A program made the position numbers and the translations under genes. From IMG/VR virus record IMGVR_UViG_3300042391_000568, positions 1-57,396 of that record: 57,396 nt of DNA; one strand, 5' to 3'. Below the pieces are notes generated by a model. It searched no databases. It was not told the origin of the DNA and was given only the letters and a program-made list of their open reading frames with translations. The DNA is from a virus. Of the stretch, positions 1 through 8,995 are shown one piece after another (positions within the stretch are counted from its first letter, which is position 1; every line of letters starts with the position of its first letter).

Positions 1-1404
1 CGGAGATATAGTTGCTTTGTATGATGTGGGTGCTGATACGAATTGGTAACTTAATCCCCATCCACCATAACCTGATGTTGATACTCCATTACGAGTTGAA
101 CCAACATATTCACTTAACCCCTGTACTACTTTAATATAAACCTCTTTTGTTTGTCCGTCTGCTATAACCCCAGCATGCACCGCTGCACCGGCAATATATG
201 AGTCACTTGTGTAGATATCAGTTCCCCAAATCCCACCACCAGTTGTTCCTGTTATTGTCATTCTATATATCTTACCAACATCTGCAGAACCGAATTGTTG
301 CATATCACTTACACCACTTAAAAGAATACCCGTTGAGAATACCTTTGCCGTATCTATTTGATTTGAAAGATATACCTTACCCAATCCACTTAATGATTTG
401 TATCCATCAGCTGCTGTCCAATTTGAATACCCATCATCTCTTTTGAATACCTGTGCTGAGAATTTGCTTTTATCTATTGAACTATTAAACTTAAATCCAA
501 ATAGAGCTTTTATAGTTTGTCCGTTTGAGTGGGTTACACTATTGGTATAAAATTCAGTAAATGTTGCATCGTCAGGATTAGACCAAGTTCCATATTCAAT
601 TACATACGGGTTACTCCAATTGTTTGATAAATCATTCCATTGGTTACCATTCCATTTTGTTACTGCATAATCCTCACTATGATTATATCCGTTTGGTTCA
701 CCATTTGCCCAGTTATTATATACACCTGCTATATTACCTGCAGTTGGGCCGTTTTGGGTTTTCATTACTGTCCCCTTTTCAGGTCCTGCATCAATTACCC
801 ATTTACCATCAGTAACTTCATCCGTTGCGGCAAACCATATATTACTTTGTGGTACATTTGCTTGAATAAACACATCTTCCGATGCCGATGTTAGTGTTAA
901 TAAATAACCCGTTTGACCTTTGAATGTTGATAGTAATGATGCTGCTCTTGCTGCAGTATATGTTGCTCCAGTTGTTACGGGTTTATAAAAGTGTCCATTT
1001 ACACCATTGAAATAAAATCCCGTTGGGTTGATTGTTGCTGCTACTGAAATATTAATATCTCCCGTTATTGTTCCTGTGTTTATCTTTAATGATGTCAATG
1101 CCGTATTGATACTAGCCATTGTACCCGTTACCACCAAACGAGTTTTATTACCACTTAAAGTAAATCCACTTGCAGCAGTTAAACCCGTTGTTGTGTTAAG
1201 ATAAAATGTTGTACCCGATGGAGGATTGACTAAACTGATTGAAGTTAATAAAGTAGATGTTGCACTAAATCCGGTTAATTCAAATCCACTAGCATCTTGT
1301 CCCGTTGTATTGATGGTAAATGATTTAGGGTCTGGTGCCGTTACTGACTGACCAAACCCTATAAATGATATTAATAAGAATAAAAGTGTAACGATTTTCT
1401 TCAT
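1..1404 (-). CDS. Secreted C-type-lectin/LCCL domain protein (3' end outside window)
   Basis: The reading frame is open from an ATG at 1404 to base 1, about 468 residues, so the C-terminus is missing. It starts with a Sec signal peptide (basic MKK, hydrophobic LLFLLISFIGFG) with likely cleavage before Q-S, as is common in Bacteroidetes. Residues of about 140-272 read as a C-type lectin fold, with GEPNGYNHSEDYAV, WNGNQWNDL and YVIEYG in the usual order. Around 390-415 WGTDIYTSDSYIAGAAVHAG matches the LCCL signature, though the usual Cys is absent. The gene starts 1 nt after the stop of the gene at 1406, so the two are probably co-translated. A role as a sugar-binding, host-surface or virion-decorating protein is inference. 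Confidence 0.75.
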   Translation of the reverse strand, partial: MKKIVTLLFLLISFIGFGQSVTAPDPKSFTINTTGQDASGFELTGFSATSTLLTSISLVNPPSGTTFYLNTTTGLTAASGFTLSGNKTRLVVTGTMASINTALTSLKINTGTITGDINISVAATINPTGFYFNGVNGHFYKPVTTGATYTAARAASLLSTFKGQTGYLLTLTSASEDVFIQANVPQSNIWFAATDEVTDGKWVIDAGPEKGTVMKTQNGPTAGNIAGVYNNWANGEPNGYNHSEDYAVTKWNGNQWNDLSNNWSNPYVIEYGTWSNPDDATFTEFYTNSVTHSNGQTIKALFGFKFNSSIDKSKFSAQVFKRDDGYSNWTAADGYKSLSGLGKVYLSNQIDTAKVFSTGILLSGVSDMQQFGSADVGKIYRMTITGTTGGGIWGTDIYTSDSYIAGAAVHAGVIADGQTKEVYIKVVQGLSEYVGSTRNGVSTSGYGGWGLSYQFVSAPTSYKATISP

Positions 1405-1405
1405 A

Positions 1406-3064
1406 CTATTCAACTATTAAGTTAATCTTATTTCCGGCTCCATCAACTGCGTCAGCTAAAACTGTATAGAATAAACCTGCAGTATTTGTTATAGTTTCTT
1501 TTGGAATAAATGTTAATTTGTATGGTGTACCTGTTTTAATTCTACCTGATTTAATCTGGTCCATTGAACCAAATGTTAATCTACCATCTCCGTTTGTTGA
1601 AAAGTTGGTCACGTTTGCACCTGCGTCAAATGAAATATTGTCAAAAGTTAATTTAGTATTATCGTATTGTAAGATTACTTCTAAACCTGCTAATCCTTCT
1701 TTTGTCAATGTACCCGTTAATACCACTTTACCATTAGTGATTGTGGAATTCAATCCCAATATTGCCTTTTCAATTAATTGAGTGTATGCCATTGATTGAA
1801 CTGAAAATGATTTGATTGTTGCCGTACCATCTTTTATTGAATTGGAATAATTTCCAGTAGAAACTCTACTTGCAATTGTGTCAGGATGAGATGAATGAGA
1901 CCAATCCAAATCGCCACCCCATGCATACACCATATCTATTGATTGATTTGAATTGGTTACTTTTGTTTTATAAGTAGGAACACCATCTAACCAACTTTGA
2001 TTTAATAAACCACTAAACCATTTATATAATCCACTATTTGTACTCAATGGAATCCATGCACTATCTTTTACATTAGCAATACCCATTACATATGCAAATG
2101 CGTAATATGAATCACTTTCACTAAATACACTTTTATTCTTTGTAATTTGTCCTATATTTTTTTCTAATACAGGTCTTGTAAAATATGTAGCAGTACCATT
2201 GATATTGGTTTGTGAGATACCTAAAAATGATTTATATGCGTCCGATACTGTAATGATGTTATTCATAAAAGTTTTTCCAGTAGCACCATACATCCAAACT
2301 GCCAAACTATCACCCACTTTAACTTCCGTTGTAAATGTTGCTTCTCCACTTGCGTCTAATACTTTTGTTGCAATTGGAGTTCCTGTAAAATTAATAGTAC
2401 CATTTGATTGTATTGGAAATAATGCAACACTATGTGCAGTAATATCGTATCCTGATGGGTATAAAACTCTTACTTTGAATTGAGATGTGTTACCCGTTAC
2501 ATTTGTTAATGACATTGTACCTGGGTCGGTTGTAATTGGAGTAATGTATGCACTTGCTGCATCTATTGAATATGATAAGTCTAATTTGTGAATATCGGTA
2601 TATACACCCAAATCTTTGATTGTATATTTTTGAGTAGCAATGTCTCCGTTGATTGATGCATCGGTTCTTTGTACAGTCAATTGTCCAACATTCCAATCTG
2701 CGTTAGTTGCGTAACCCCATGGATTTATTAAATATTGTGCATATAAATCTTTAGCTGTAATACTATTTGCCGTACTTGCTGTAAATTTATACGATGTCCA
2801 ACTTGTATAATATGTTTGTACCGATGTTCCTTGTGAGAATGTGGTTGAAACATATGCCAATGCTTTATTGTTGAATTGATATCTCAACCAAAAATATCTT
2901 GGTGTAGTTGTACCTCTTGCAACTGTATATTTTACTGAAATTGTGTCACCAACCTTTAAACCTGTTGTAGGTGTTACTGATTGGTTGATTGTTAATTGTG
3001 CGTTTACTGTCAATGTTAATAGGGATAGTATAATTATCCCTAACATCATAAAGAATTTCTTCAT
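1406..3064 (-). CDS. Secreted adhesin-like protein, cohesin-like C-terminus
   Basis: About 552 residues. I place the start at 3064 (MKKFFMM) because GAGGA lies 8 nt upstream; an in-frame ATG at 3079 would overlap that site and the previous gene. A signal peptide (MKKFFMMLGIIILSLLTLTVNA) is followed by QL. The last ~95 residues (GLAGLEVILQYDNTKLTFDN, later NGDGRLTFGSM) resemble a cohesin-type beta sandwich, and the N-terminal 90 residues look like another beta-rich domain. It sits between a membrane protein (stop at 3066) and the lectin gene (start at 1404), so all three look like one transcription unit. Function is unknown; surface binding is inference. Confidence 0.65.
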   Translation of the reverse strand: MKKFFMMLGIIILSLLTLTVNAQLTINQSVTPTTGLKVGDTISVKYTVARGTTTPRYFWLRYQFNNKALAYVSTTFSQGTSVQTYYTSWTSYKFTASTANSITAKDLYAQYLINPWGYATNADWNVGQLTVQRTDASINGDIATQKYTIKDLGVYTDIHKLDLSYSIDAASAYITPITTDPGTMSLTNVTGNTSQFKVRVLYPSGYDITAHSVALFPIQSNGTINFTGTPIATKVLDASGEATFTTEVKVGDSLAVWMYGATGKTFMNNIITVSDAYKSFLGISQTNINGTATYFTRPVLEKNIGQITKNKSVFSESDSYYAFAYVMGIANVKDSAWIPLSTNSGLYKWFSGLLNQSWLDGVPTYKTKVTNSNQSIDMVYAWGGDLDWSHSSHPDTIASRVSTGNYSNSIKDGTATIKSFSVQSMAYTQLIEKAILGLNSTITNGKVVLTGTLTKEGLAGLEVILQYDNTKLTFDNISFDAGANVTNFSTNGDGRLTFGSMDQIKSGRIKTGTPYKLTFIPKETITNTAGLFYTVLADAVDGAGNKINLIVE

Positions 3065-3065
3065 T

Positions 3066-3719
3066 TTATTTTTCCTCAAATAGTTTGGTGATTAGTTTGT
3101 CACAACCTTTTTTAAGTGCATTACTTAAACTTGTTTGATTAAAACCACCACCTTCACCGATAATCAATGTACTCATTGATATTTCTGAGGAGGACTCTTC
3201 TACTATAACTACTTTGTCTTTCTTTCCTTCGGATTTAAGAATGCCACGTAAACGAATTACAACTTCTTCTTCTCCACTATGAAAAACCGATATGTTCTTT
3301 TTTGTTGTAAGAACATCTAAAAATATAATTTGAACTGATACTTTGTTTGGTGCTACCGAAGATAGATTATATCCTTTATCTTGTAGATATTCTTCTAAAA
3401 TATTCTTAACACCAAATTCTAATTTACGATTTCCTGCTAACTTACCGATTTTTACTTCGTTTGTTACTGATTCAATTGTTACTTGCTTATCGGCATCATA
3501 CCAAATGTTTTCAGGTGAATTTTTGAATGTACCGTCAATTCTCCATTCAATCCAATTTGCAACATCTCTTGTTATTTCAGTTTTACCTGCTAATTCCAAG
3601 TAGGTCATAGTAGCTGTGAATAACAACGCACATACAACCCATACAAGCGCTAGACATAGAAATCCTAGTGCAATTTTTTCGCCAATAGTTTGACGTAAGT
3701 TTAATAACTTCGTTTTCAT
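3066..3719 (-). CDS. Membrane-anchored protein of unknown function
   Basis: This is a 217-residue protein with one strong transmembrane segment near residues 15-40 (ALGFLCLALVWVVCALLFTA). A basic N-terminus precedes it and a long soluble domain follows. The soluble part contains NRKLEFGVKNILEEYLQDKG and ends with a cluster of Ser and Lys residues. I do not recognise a family. A late-type TATATTTATT motif lies about 20 nt before the start, and the gene leads into two signal-peptide proteins, so it may help display or assemble them at the cell envelope. That link is inference. Confidence 0.6.
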   Translation of the reverse strand: MKTKLLNLRQTIGEKIALGFLCLALVWVVCALLFTATMTYLELAGKTEITRDVANWIEWRIDGTFKNSPENIWYDADKQVTIESVTNEVKIGKLAGNRKLEFGVKNILEEYLQDKGYNLSSVAPNKVSVQIIFLDVLTTKKNISVFHSGEEEVVIRLRGILKSEGKKDKVVIVEESSSEISMSTLIIGEGGGFNQTSLSNALKKGCDKLITKLFEEK

Positions 3720-3738
3720 ATATTTACCCCTTTATGCT

Positions 3739-3748
3739 AATAAATATA
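3739..3748 (-). promoter_or_regulatory. Late-type promoter motif TATATTTATT
   Basis: The minus strand reads TATATTTATT about 20 nt before the ATG at 3719. It resembles the TATATTTATA motif found before sheath, tube and other tail genes in this window, and it lacks a TTTGG box at the -33 position. Confidence 0.4.
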
Positions 3749-3765
3749 TAAAACTATGGTCTAAA

Positions 3766-4254
3766 CTAAATTTTTAATTTCAATGAGGTTATTAATTTTT
3801 TATCAATACCATATTTTTCACACATACCTTTAATTTGTTCTTTACCTTCTTTGGTTGTGTATAGAATATCTAAGTATTCATTTGCGTGCTTTGTAGAACA
3901 AGTATATTCTTTAACTACTAATTCAACTACCCAATCTTCATAATCATTTGCTCTCTTACCTTTGATATATTTTAGATAATATTTCTTTGGTGGAATCATA
4001 TCACTAAAAAATCTATAAAAATATTCGTTAGGTAATGATTGTACATATGGTTGCACTTCTGCTATCCACTCTATCCAATCAGGATTCATAGATATATACC
4101 TTTGAATAATAAAATTACCAAAGGTTTTCTTATCATCATCGGAAATTTTGTCCCAATAGTGTGGGTCTTGATACTCAGTCACAGCAGAGATATGGTCAAA
4201 TAAACCTAATCTCTTTGCTGCGGCTTCGTTTGTATCTTTTTTAATTTTGGCCAT
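3766..4254 (-). CDS. 62: Clamp-loader small subunit, T4 gp62-like
   Basis: The 162-residue protein has the tone and length of T4-type gp62, the subunit that joins gp44 to load the sliding clamp. The recognisable part is residues 45-120, with NPDWIEWIAEVQPYVQSLP, the FSDMIPPKKYYLKYIKG block and YLDILYTTKEGKEQIKGM. T4 gp62 is about 187 residues, so this one is slightly short. It overlaps the zinc-ribbon gene upstream by 14 nt and lies two genes from the gp44 homologue, the expected context. The assignment rests on this similarity plus synteny; no catalytic motif is expected in this subunit. Confidence 0.7.
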   Translation of the reverse strand: MAKIKKDTNEAAAKRLGLFDHISAVTEYQDPHYWDKISDDDKKTFGNFIIQRYISMNPDWIEWIAEVQPYVQSLPNEYFYRFFSDMIPPKKYYLKYIKGKRANDYEDWVVELVVKEYTCSTKHANEYLDILYTTKEGKEQIKGMCEKYGIDKKLITSLKLKI

Positions 4255-4495
4255 CGTCCGTTCTTAGTTCTTTTGGTAATAGGTCCTCAAATACATCACC
4301 ACATTCAATACATAAATAAATTTCAACAGGAGTAATTTCTTCTTTACCGGTTGAACTTGCTAATGCACTTGATTTTCTAAAATGTAATCCAGGTGAGAAA
4401 AATTGCCCACCACATTTACATTCCATTGCCGTTGTTTTAGTTAAGTCAGGTCCTGTTGAACCCTGTCCTAATTTACTTAAATCCATTGGTTGCAT
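4241..4495 (-). CDS. Small zinc-ribbon protein
   Basis: An 84-residue protein with two metal-binding knuckles, CKCGG near residue 27 and CIECGD near residue 67, separated by about 38 residues. This pattern suggests one zinc ribbon. It lies between the GroES gene and the gp62 homologue and overlaps the latter by 14 nt, so translation is probably coupled. Phage T4 encodes similar small zinc proteins with regulatory roles, but I cannot name a family. Function unknown. Confidence 0.55.
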   Translation of the reverse strand: MQPMDLSKLGQGSTGPDLTKTTAMECKCGGQFFSPGLHFRKSSALASSTGKEEITPVEIYLCIECGDVFEDLLPKELRTDDGQN

Positions 4496-4506
4496 ACTAT
4501 TCTATT

Positions 4507-4815
4507 TTATCTAATTACCATTAATAAATCCATCTCTCTACATAGGAAATAATCTTTTTCTCCTAATTTAATTTTTTGTACTGCCATATCACCACTCGGT
4601 AACAATACTTTATCACCTGGTTTTACTGTCATTGGAATTTTAGTTCCACTATGTGTATAAACACCTGGTCCTGTTGAAACAACAACTGCGATTTTATTAT
4701 CACCCGTCTTAACTGAATCTGGAATGATTATACCACCAATTGTTTTTTCTTTTGATTCTATCTCTACTAATACTCTGTCGCCTAACGGCTTTGCTAATTC
4801 AAAATTCTCTGTCAT
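4507..4815 (-). CDS. groES: GroES-type co-chaperonin (Cpn10)
   Basis: The 102-residue protein matches Cpn10 over its full length. It has PLGDRVLVE near the start, GGIIIPDSVK at the mobile-loop region, a GPG turn (STGPGVYT), VKPGDKVLLP and a C-terminal LLMVI strand. Cpn10 forms the heptameric lid of GroEL. No GroEL gene is present in the window, so the protein probably partners the host GroEL, as gp31 does in T4 for capsid protein folding. The gene lies 5 nt from the gp44 homologue upstream, within the replication operon. Confidence 0.88.
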   Translation of the reverse strand: MTENFELAKPLGDRVLVEIESKEKTIGGIIIPDSVKTGDNKIAVVVSTGPGVYTHSGTKIPMTVKPGDKVLLPSGDMAVQKIKLGEKDYFLCREMDLLMVIR

Positions 4816-4820
4816 AATTT

Positions 4821-5768
4821 TTATTTTATAATGTTAATAATTGCGATGATTGTTGCCATAAAACAGATTTCTTTATCTATTACTAAAGCATCTCTAAATT
4901 GTCCTTGTGCTAATTCTAAGATTACATTTGCCGTATTACCCGCTGCATAATCATCCAATCTTTCATATAGTGCCGAATAAAGTTCTGCAAAATCATTTAC
5001 TTTATTATCACCCACTATTTGTCTAATCTGCATATATGCGTTTCTTTTCTCCTCACCACTTGCTAATAAATCTACAATCTTATTTTTGAAATCGGCTTGT
5101 AAGATTGTTTGTTTATCTACCTTTAACTCACCCTTAGATGATTGCAATTGGCAGGTATTCATAACTCTGCGGATATCAGGATAGAAACTACTAATGATAT
5201 CTGCTACATCTTTAATATCAAATCTAATACCTTCTTTGTTTAAGATTTCAGTAACATGAACTGCTACTTCTTTCTTTGATGGTGGATTTACTGCAAAAGT
5301 TTGACAACGCGATAAAATTGGTTCAATAATTTTTTCATGATAGTTACAGGTTAAGATAAAACGAGTGTGCCTACTGAATGTTTCCATTAAGTTACGAAGG
5401 ATTGCCTGTGCGTTTGGAGTCATATAATCAAACTCATCTAATATGATAATTTTGAATCCTTTAAAACCTGCACCACTTGCAAAGTTCTTTACTTTATTTC
5501 TTACCGTCTCTACGTTGTTCTCATCCGATGCATTGATTACCATCATATCACATTCAATTGTTTGTGCTATGATTTTAGCTAATGTTGTTTTGCCTGTCCC
5601 AGCCTTACCATATAAAAGTAAATGGGGAACATCGTTATTATCTAAGTAGGATTGTACTTTCTCTTTAAGAAGGTCATTACCTATATAATCTTTTAGTGTT
5701 TGTGGTCTATATTTTTCTACCCACAATGTGTTTTCCGTTTTTACGGATTCTTTTTCAAAAAAGCTCAT
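4821..5768 (-). CDS. 44: Clamp-loader ATPase, T4 gp44-like
   Basis: A 315-residue AAA+ protein of the RFC/clamp-loader type. Walker A is YGKAGTGKTTLAK near residue 53, Walker B is IIILDEFDYMT near 107, and the SRC arginine-finger motif is LSRCQTF near 153. Length matches T4 gp44 (about 319). It would drive ATP-dependent loading of the gp45-type clamp together with the gp62 homologue two genes on. Its ATG shares one base with the stop of the preceding gene, which suggests translational coupling. Confidence 0.9.
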   Translation of the reverse strand: MSFFEKESVKTENTLWVEKYRPQTLKDYIGNDLLKEKVQSYLDNNDVPHLLLYGKAGTGKTTLAKIIAQTIECDMMVINASDENNVETVRNKVKNFASGAGFKGFKIIILDEFDYMTPNAQAILRNLMETFSRHTRFILTCNYHEKIIEPILSRCQTFAVNPPSKKEVAVHVTEILNKEGIRFDIKDVADIISSFYPDIRRVMNTCQLQSSKGELKVDKQTILQADFKNKIVDLLASGEEKRNAYMQIRQIVGDNKVNDFAELYSALYERLDDYAAGNTANVILELAQGQFRDALVIDKEICFMATIIAIINIIK

Positions 5769-6991
5769 TATTTAAAATTTATTTTGTAATCGTTTATTAT
5801 ATTGTCTAAGATACTATTTTCTTCGATATAATCCAAACATTTTTGTCTATTTGTTTCGGCTGCTATTGAACATTCATCTAACATTACATCATATTCATCT
5901 TGTTTCATTTCTGAAATACGGATTATATCCTTTGTTAAATTTCTAACTATAAAATCATGGTTTTCCCAAATCTCATCATAATTTATACCTAATTCGGTTT
6001 CATATGTTTCAAATCCAAAGTGTATTAAAAAATCATATGCCACCTTACTACAAATTATAAATGGTTTACCTATCAATAAATTATCAATTGTTTTTTCAGT
6101 AATATTACACCATTCTTTTTCACTCAATCTATATAATCCATTTTGATTAGATTCAAACATAATTTGTATATCGGATGAAAATGTTACATCTATTAGTTTC
6201 ATTGCCCCAATATGTTCCTGTTGACCGGCAACTAATGTAGTAGTTGGTGCTAAACTTTGCTTTAATCTATCTAATAACTTAAATTCATTTTTGTATTGGT
6301 CTAACTTATCTGCGTTATTATATTTTGTTGCAAATTCATATAACTGCTCCATTCTATTTACATAGTAATCGTTTACTCTAAGATTAATATTATCCTTTTG
6401 GTAATTTTGTAACACTTTTAACAACTCTACCCTTTCGTCTTTTTGAGGAAAGTTTCTAACTGATAAATCTAATCTATATTCTTTTTTAGTATTCCTAAAA
6501 ATATCATTACATTGATAGTGTTGTAATACAATTCTATTTGCTATGAATTTTCTTAATATAAAGCCAAAATCAAAAAGTTTATTAGGTTCAACAATTCTTA
6601 ATGTAGTGTAAAAAATACAATTAGGATTACTTCTAACATAATCTATATTATCAAAAATATTATATGGTTCTAAATTTGCGGTATCGAATATATAGTATTT
6701 ATTATTTGGATTATTTTTAATTGCTTCCGCAATAGTAGATTGTAATCCCATTAAATTTGTAGGAATGATATGATACCCAGGTTCTGATACTAATTCAAAC
6801 TCTCTATCATGAATGAAAGCACTATCTATGAAAAACTCACGTTGTTCACTATGTAAGTTTTTTCTTAGTTCATCTCCAATTTCATGTGATGGTTCTAATA
6901 CTAAAAATCTATAATATAAATCCCACCATTTTGTATTATAAAATAATGCTCTATTAGTTGCACTATCAAATGGACCATGTAAATAAATCAT
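5768..6991 (-). CDS. Unknown protein, possible glycosyltransferase
   Basis: About 407 residues from the ATG at 6991, preferred because AGGAAAA lies just upstream and the dUTPase stop is 1 nt away; an in-frame start at 7024 would overlap dUTPase. I do not recognise the N-terminal two thirds. The segment near residue 305 (TEKTIDNLLIGKPFIICS, then LIHFGFETYE) resembles the 'EKT...GKPFI...LGF.T' signature in GT10-like and many phage glycosyltransferase-like proteins, where it forms part of a nucleotide-sugar site. Donor and target are unknown. It is embedded in the replication operon between dUTPase and gp44, an odd place for such an enzyme. Confidence 0.55.
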   Translation of the reverse strand: MIYLHGPFDSATNRALFYNTKWWDLYYRFLVLEPSHEIGDELRKNLHSEQREFFIDSAFIHDREFELVSEPGYHIIPTNLMGLQSTIAEAIKNNPNNKYYIFDTANLEPYNIFDNIDYVRSNPNCIFYTTLRIVEPNKLFDFGFILRKFIANRIVLQHYQCNDIFRNTKKEYRLDLSVRNFPQKDERVELLKVLQNYQKDNINLRVNDYYVNRMEQLYEFATKYNNADKLDQYKNEFKLLDRLKQSLAPTTTLVAGQQEHIGAMKLIDVTFSSDIQIMFESNQNGLYRLSEKEWCNITEKTIDNLLIGKPFIICSKVAYDFLIHFGFETYETELGINYDEIWENHDFIVRNLTKDIIRISEMKQDEYDVMLDECSIAAETNRQKCLDYIEENSILDNIINDYKINFK

Positions 6992-6992
6992 A

Positions 6993-7427
6993 TTATTTTC
7001 CTGTTGAACCGAATCCACCTTCACCTCTTAGTGTATCGGATAATTCTTTTACTTCTAAAAATTGTACTGGTGGATGTGGTATAATCATAAGTTGACAAAC
7101 TCTATCACCAACTTTATAATCATTTTTTTGATTTTCAATTGTTGTTATAATTTTGTTGAATGTGGCTTGCAACTCACCTCTATATCCACTATCAATTACC
7201 CCAACTGAATTACTTAATTGCAATCTAGTTTTTCTAATTGATGAACGAGGAAATACTAATCCTACAAATCCTTCGGGTATTTCCAATGCAACGCCCAATC
7301 CATATGTTATTTGAGTATATGTTTCTGATATAACCGATGTTGCTACTAAATCCATTCCAGCATCACCTTCTTTTGCATAGGTTGGTATTACTGCGTTTTC
7401 ATTTAATTTTTTAATTCGTACTTTCAT
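6993..7427 (-). CDS. dut: dUTP diphosphatase (dUTPase)
   Basis: A 144-residue trimeric-type dUTPase converting dUTP to dUMP and pyrophosphate. All five motifs are visible in order: DAGMDLVA (1), PRSSIRK (2), GVIDSGYRGEL with the catalytic Asp (3), GDRVCQLMI (4) and RGEGGFGSTGK (5). Length is normal. It keeps uracil out of phage DNA and provides dUMP for dTMP synthesis, which suits its position between a methyltransferase and the clamp loader. The stop lies 1 nt before the next start. Confidence 0.95.
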   Translation of the reverse strand: MKVRIKKLNENAVIPTYAKEGDAGMDLVATSVISETYTQITYGLGVALEIPEGFVGLVFPRSSIRKTRLQLSNSVGVIDSGYRGELQATFNKIITTIENQKNDYKVGDRVCQLMIIPHPPVQFLEVKELSDTLRGEGGFGSTGK

Positions 7428-7429
7428 TA

Positions 7430-8995
7430 CTATGGTTTATAAAATATAAAAATTGGTTCGTATTTATATGATGTTCCTTCTAATTTCATAGAGTTCTTTA
7501 CACCACTTAAATCTACACCAGTCATTGGACTCATTGTCATTCTAAGTTTACCTTTGTACTCCATACCTAAACTTGTAAGTACATCAATACTATCTTGTTC
7601 TAATGTAAACCATTTATCTTTACCCACTTTGATATCTGCAATATTCCAGCAAATATATCTATCATTTTTAAGATATTCAAATGCAGTTGTTAGTGTTGGC
7701 TTTAAGAAACCATCTCTCCAACTTTCATATGAATTAAACTTTTTAAACGATTGTGAATCATCATCTGAATATCTCTCTCTATCAAAGTATGGTGGTGATG
7801 TAAATATAAAATCTAATTCACCTTTATACTTTTGAAATTTTGGGTCTTCGGATATAACCTCTGAACCTGTTGTAAATATTTCATATGTATTTTGATGTCC
7901 CCAAAATGGATTAGCTACACCCGGTACTTGTGTATTAAAGAACTCTGCTAAGTATTCATAACGAGTCTTTCCTATCTCTGGTATTTGGTTTTCAGTATTA
8001 GGGTCATTTCCAATGTAGTGAATATTTCTATCACCCACACTCAATGCTCCTAATATCCTACCACCCCATCCAGCCGAAGGGTCATAGATATTAATCTTAT
8101 CTTGTCCTTTAATATGTTGAGTAAACCTTTCATATAAATACTTTGCAGTTAATGGTGGAAAGTTTACTGCCGGCTGAGAACCCATACCAATTCTAAATGC
8201 GGCTGTTGCTTCAGGAAATATTCTCTGACCCAATGGGTACACCCTGATTTGAATTGGTTGTTTAGGTAAATCAACTAAGTTATCTATATTCTCACCCCAA
8301 TCGGCAGTTTTCAAAGATGCGATATGTTTATATTCTAACACACCACTTTTGTATAACTCTTTTACTTCCTCTGCTGAAATGGGTAATGATGGTATTCTAC
8401 TATCTGCTTGCGATAAGGCGAATCCTAATCCCACACCACTATCACCACTTTGCCATTTCTCAATCCATTCCTTACCTGTTGCTAAGTGTGAATTGTGAAA
8501 CTCTATATTATCTTTATGAAGGGTTTTGGAGAAACGATACATACCATCTTGTCTTGTCAATCTTCGCATTTGCTTTGTGAATAACTCTAAATAGTCATCC
8601 GATGAAAAGATTTCATAGATTGATGGTTTTGGTTTATCGTATGTACTACCACCTATTGCAGTTTTGTACATAGCCGGAAAGAATTGATTTACGGGAGTAG
8701 CGAACTTATTAAAGTTAAAGATAACTTCATTTCCATCATCATCCTTTTCCTCAAACTTAGTTATCTTATAACCTTGTAGTTTAGAAAAGTTCTCAATGAT
8801 TTCTGCTTCATTAACCCCAATCTTAGGTGGTGCACCAGTCTCATCCCACTGCTTTAATGCAGTTTTCTTAAAGTTGGCTACCCACTTTTCGAAGTCAGGG
8901 AATGACATCTCAAGTACTTGCTCATACTTGAGATTCATTTCCGGGTCATAGAACCAATCACTTCTCTCGTAAAAATATTTCTTTTCGTAATTCAT
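7430..8995 (-). CDS. TSPPY-type DNA methyltransferase-like protein (copy 1)
   Basis: A 521-residue protein with a SAM-binding motif YDPSAGWGGRILGALS near residue 302, a second-strand motif YIGNDPN, and the catalytic TSPPYFDRERYSDDDSQSF motif near 390. A TSPPY box after the SAM site is typical of N4-cytosine or N6-adenine amino-methyltransferases. The N-terminal ~280 residues are not recognised and may recognise the target. A paralogue sharing the AGWG...TSPPYF.ERYS.DD core lies at 21958-23190. The gene lies 3 nt from dUTPase and abuts the clamp gene. Base specificity cannot be read from the sequence, and no partner nuclease is seen. Confidence 0.75.
   Translation of the reverse strand: MNYEKKYFYERSDWFYDPEMNLKYEQVLEMSFPDFEKWVANFKKTALKQWDETGAPPKIGVNEAEIIENFSKLQGYKITKFEEKDDDGNEVIFNFNKFATPVNQFFPAMYKTAIGGSTYDKPKPSIYEIFSSDDYLELFTKQMRRLTRQDGMYRFSKTLHKDNIEFHNSHLATGKEWIEKWQSGDSGVGLGFALSQADSRIPSLPISAEEVKELYKSGVLEYKHIASLKTADWGENIDNLVDLPKQPIQIRVYPLGQRIFPEATAAFRIGMGSQPAVNFPPLTAKYLYERFTQHIKGQDKINIYDPSAGWGGRILGALSVGDRNIHYIGNDPNTENQIPEIGKTRYEYLAEFFNTQVPGVANPFWGHQNTYEIFTTGSEVISEDPKFQKYKGELDFIFTSPPYFDRERYSDDDSQSFKKFNSYESWRDGFLKPTLTTAFEYLKNDRYICWNIADIKVGKDKWFTLEQDSIDVLTSLGMEYKGKLRMTMSPMTGVDLSGVKNSMKLEGTSYKYEPIFIFYKP

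Noticed and set aside
198-894. Three plus-strand reading frames of 63-84 codons
   Set aside because: They lie antisense to the signal-peptide lectin gene, which has a coherent domain structure. Compositions are Leu/His/Tyr-rich, typical of shadow frames in AT-rich DNA.
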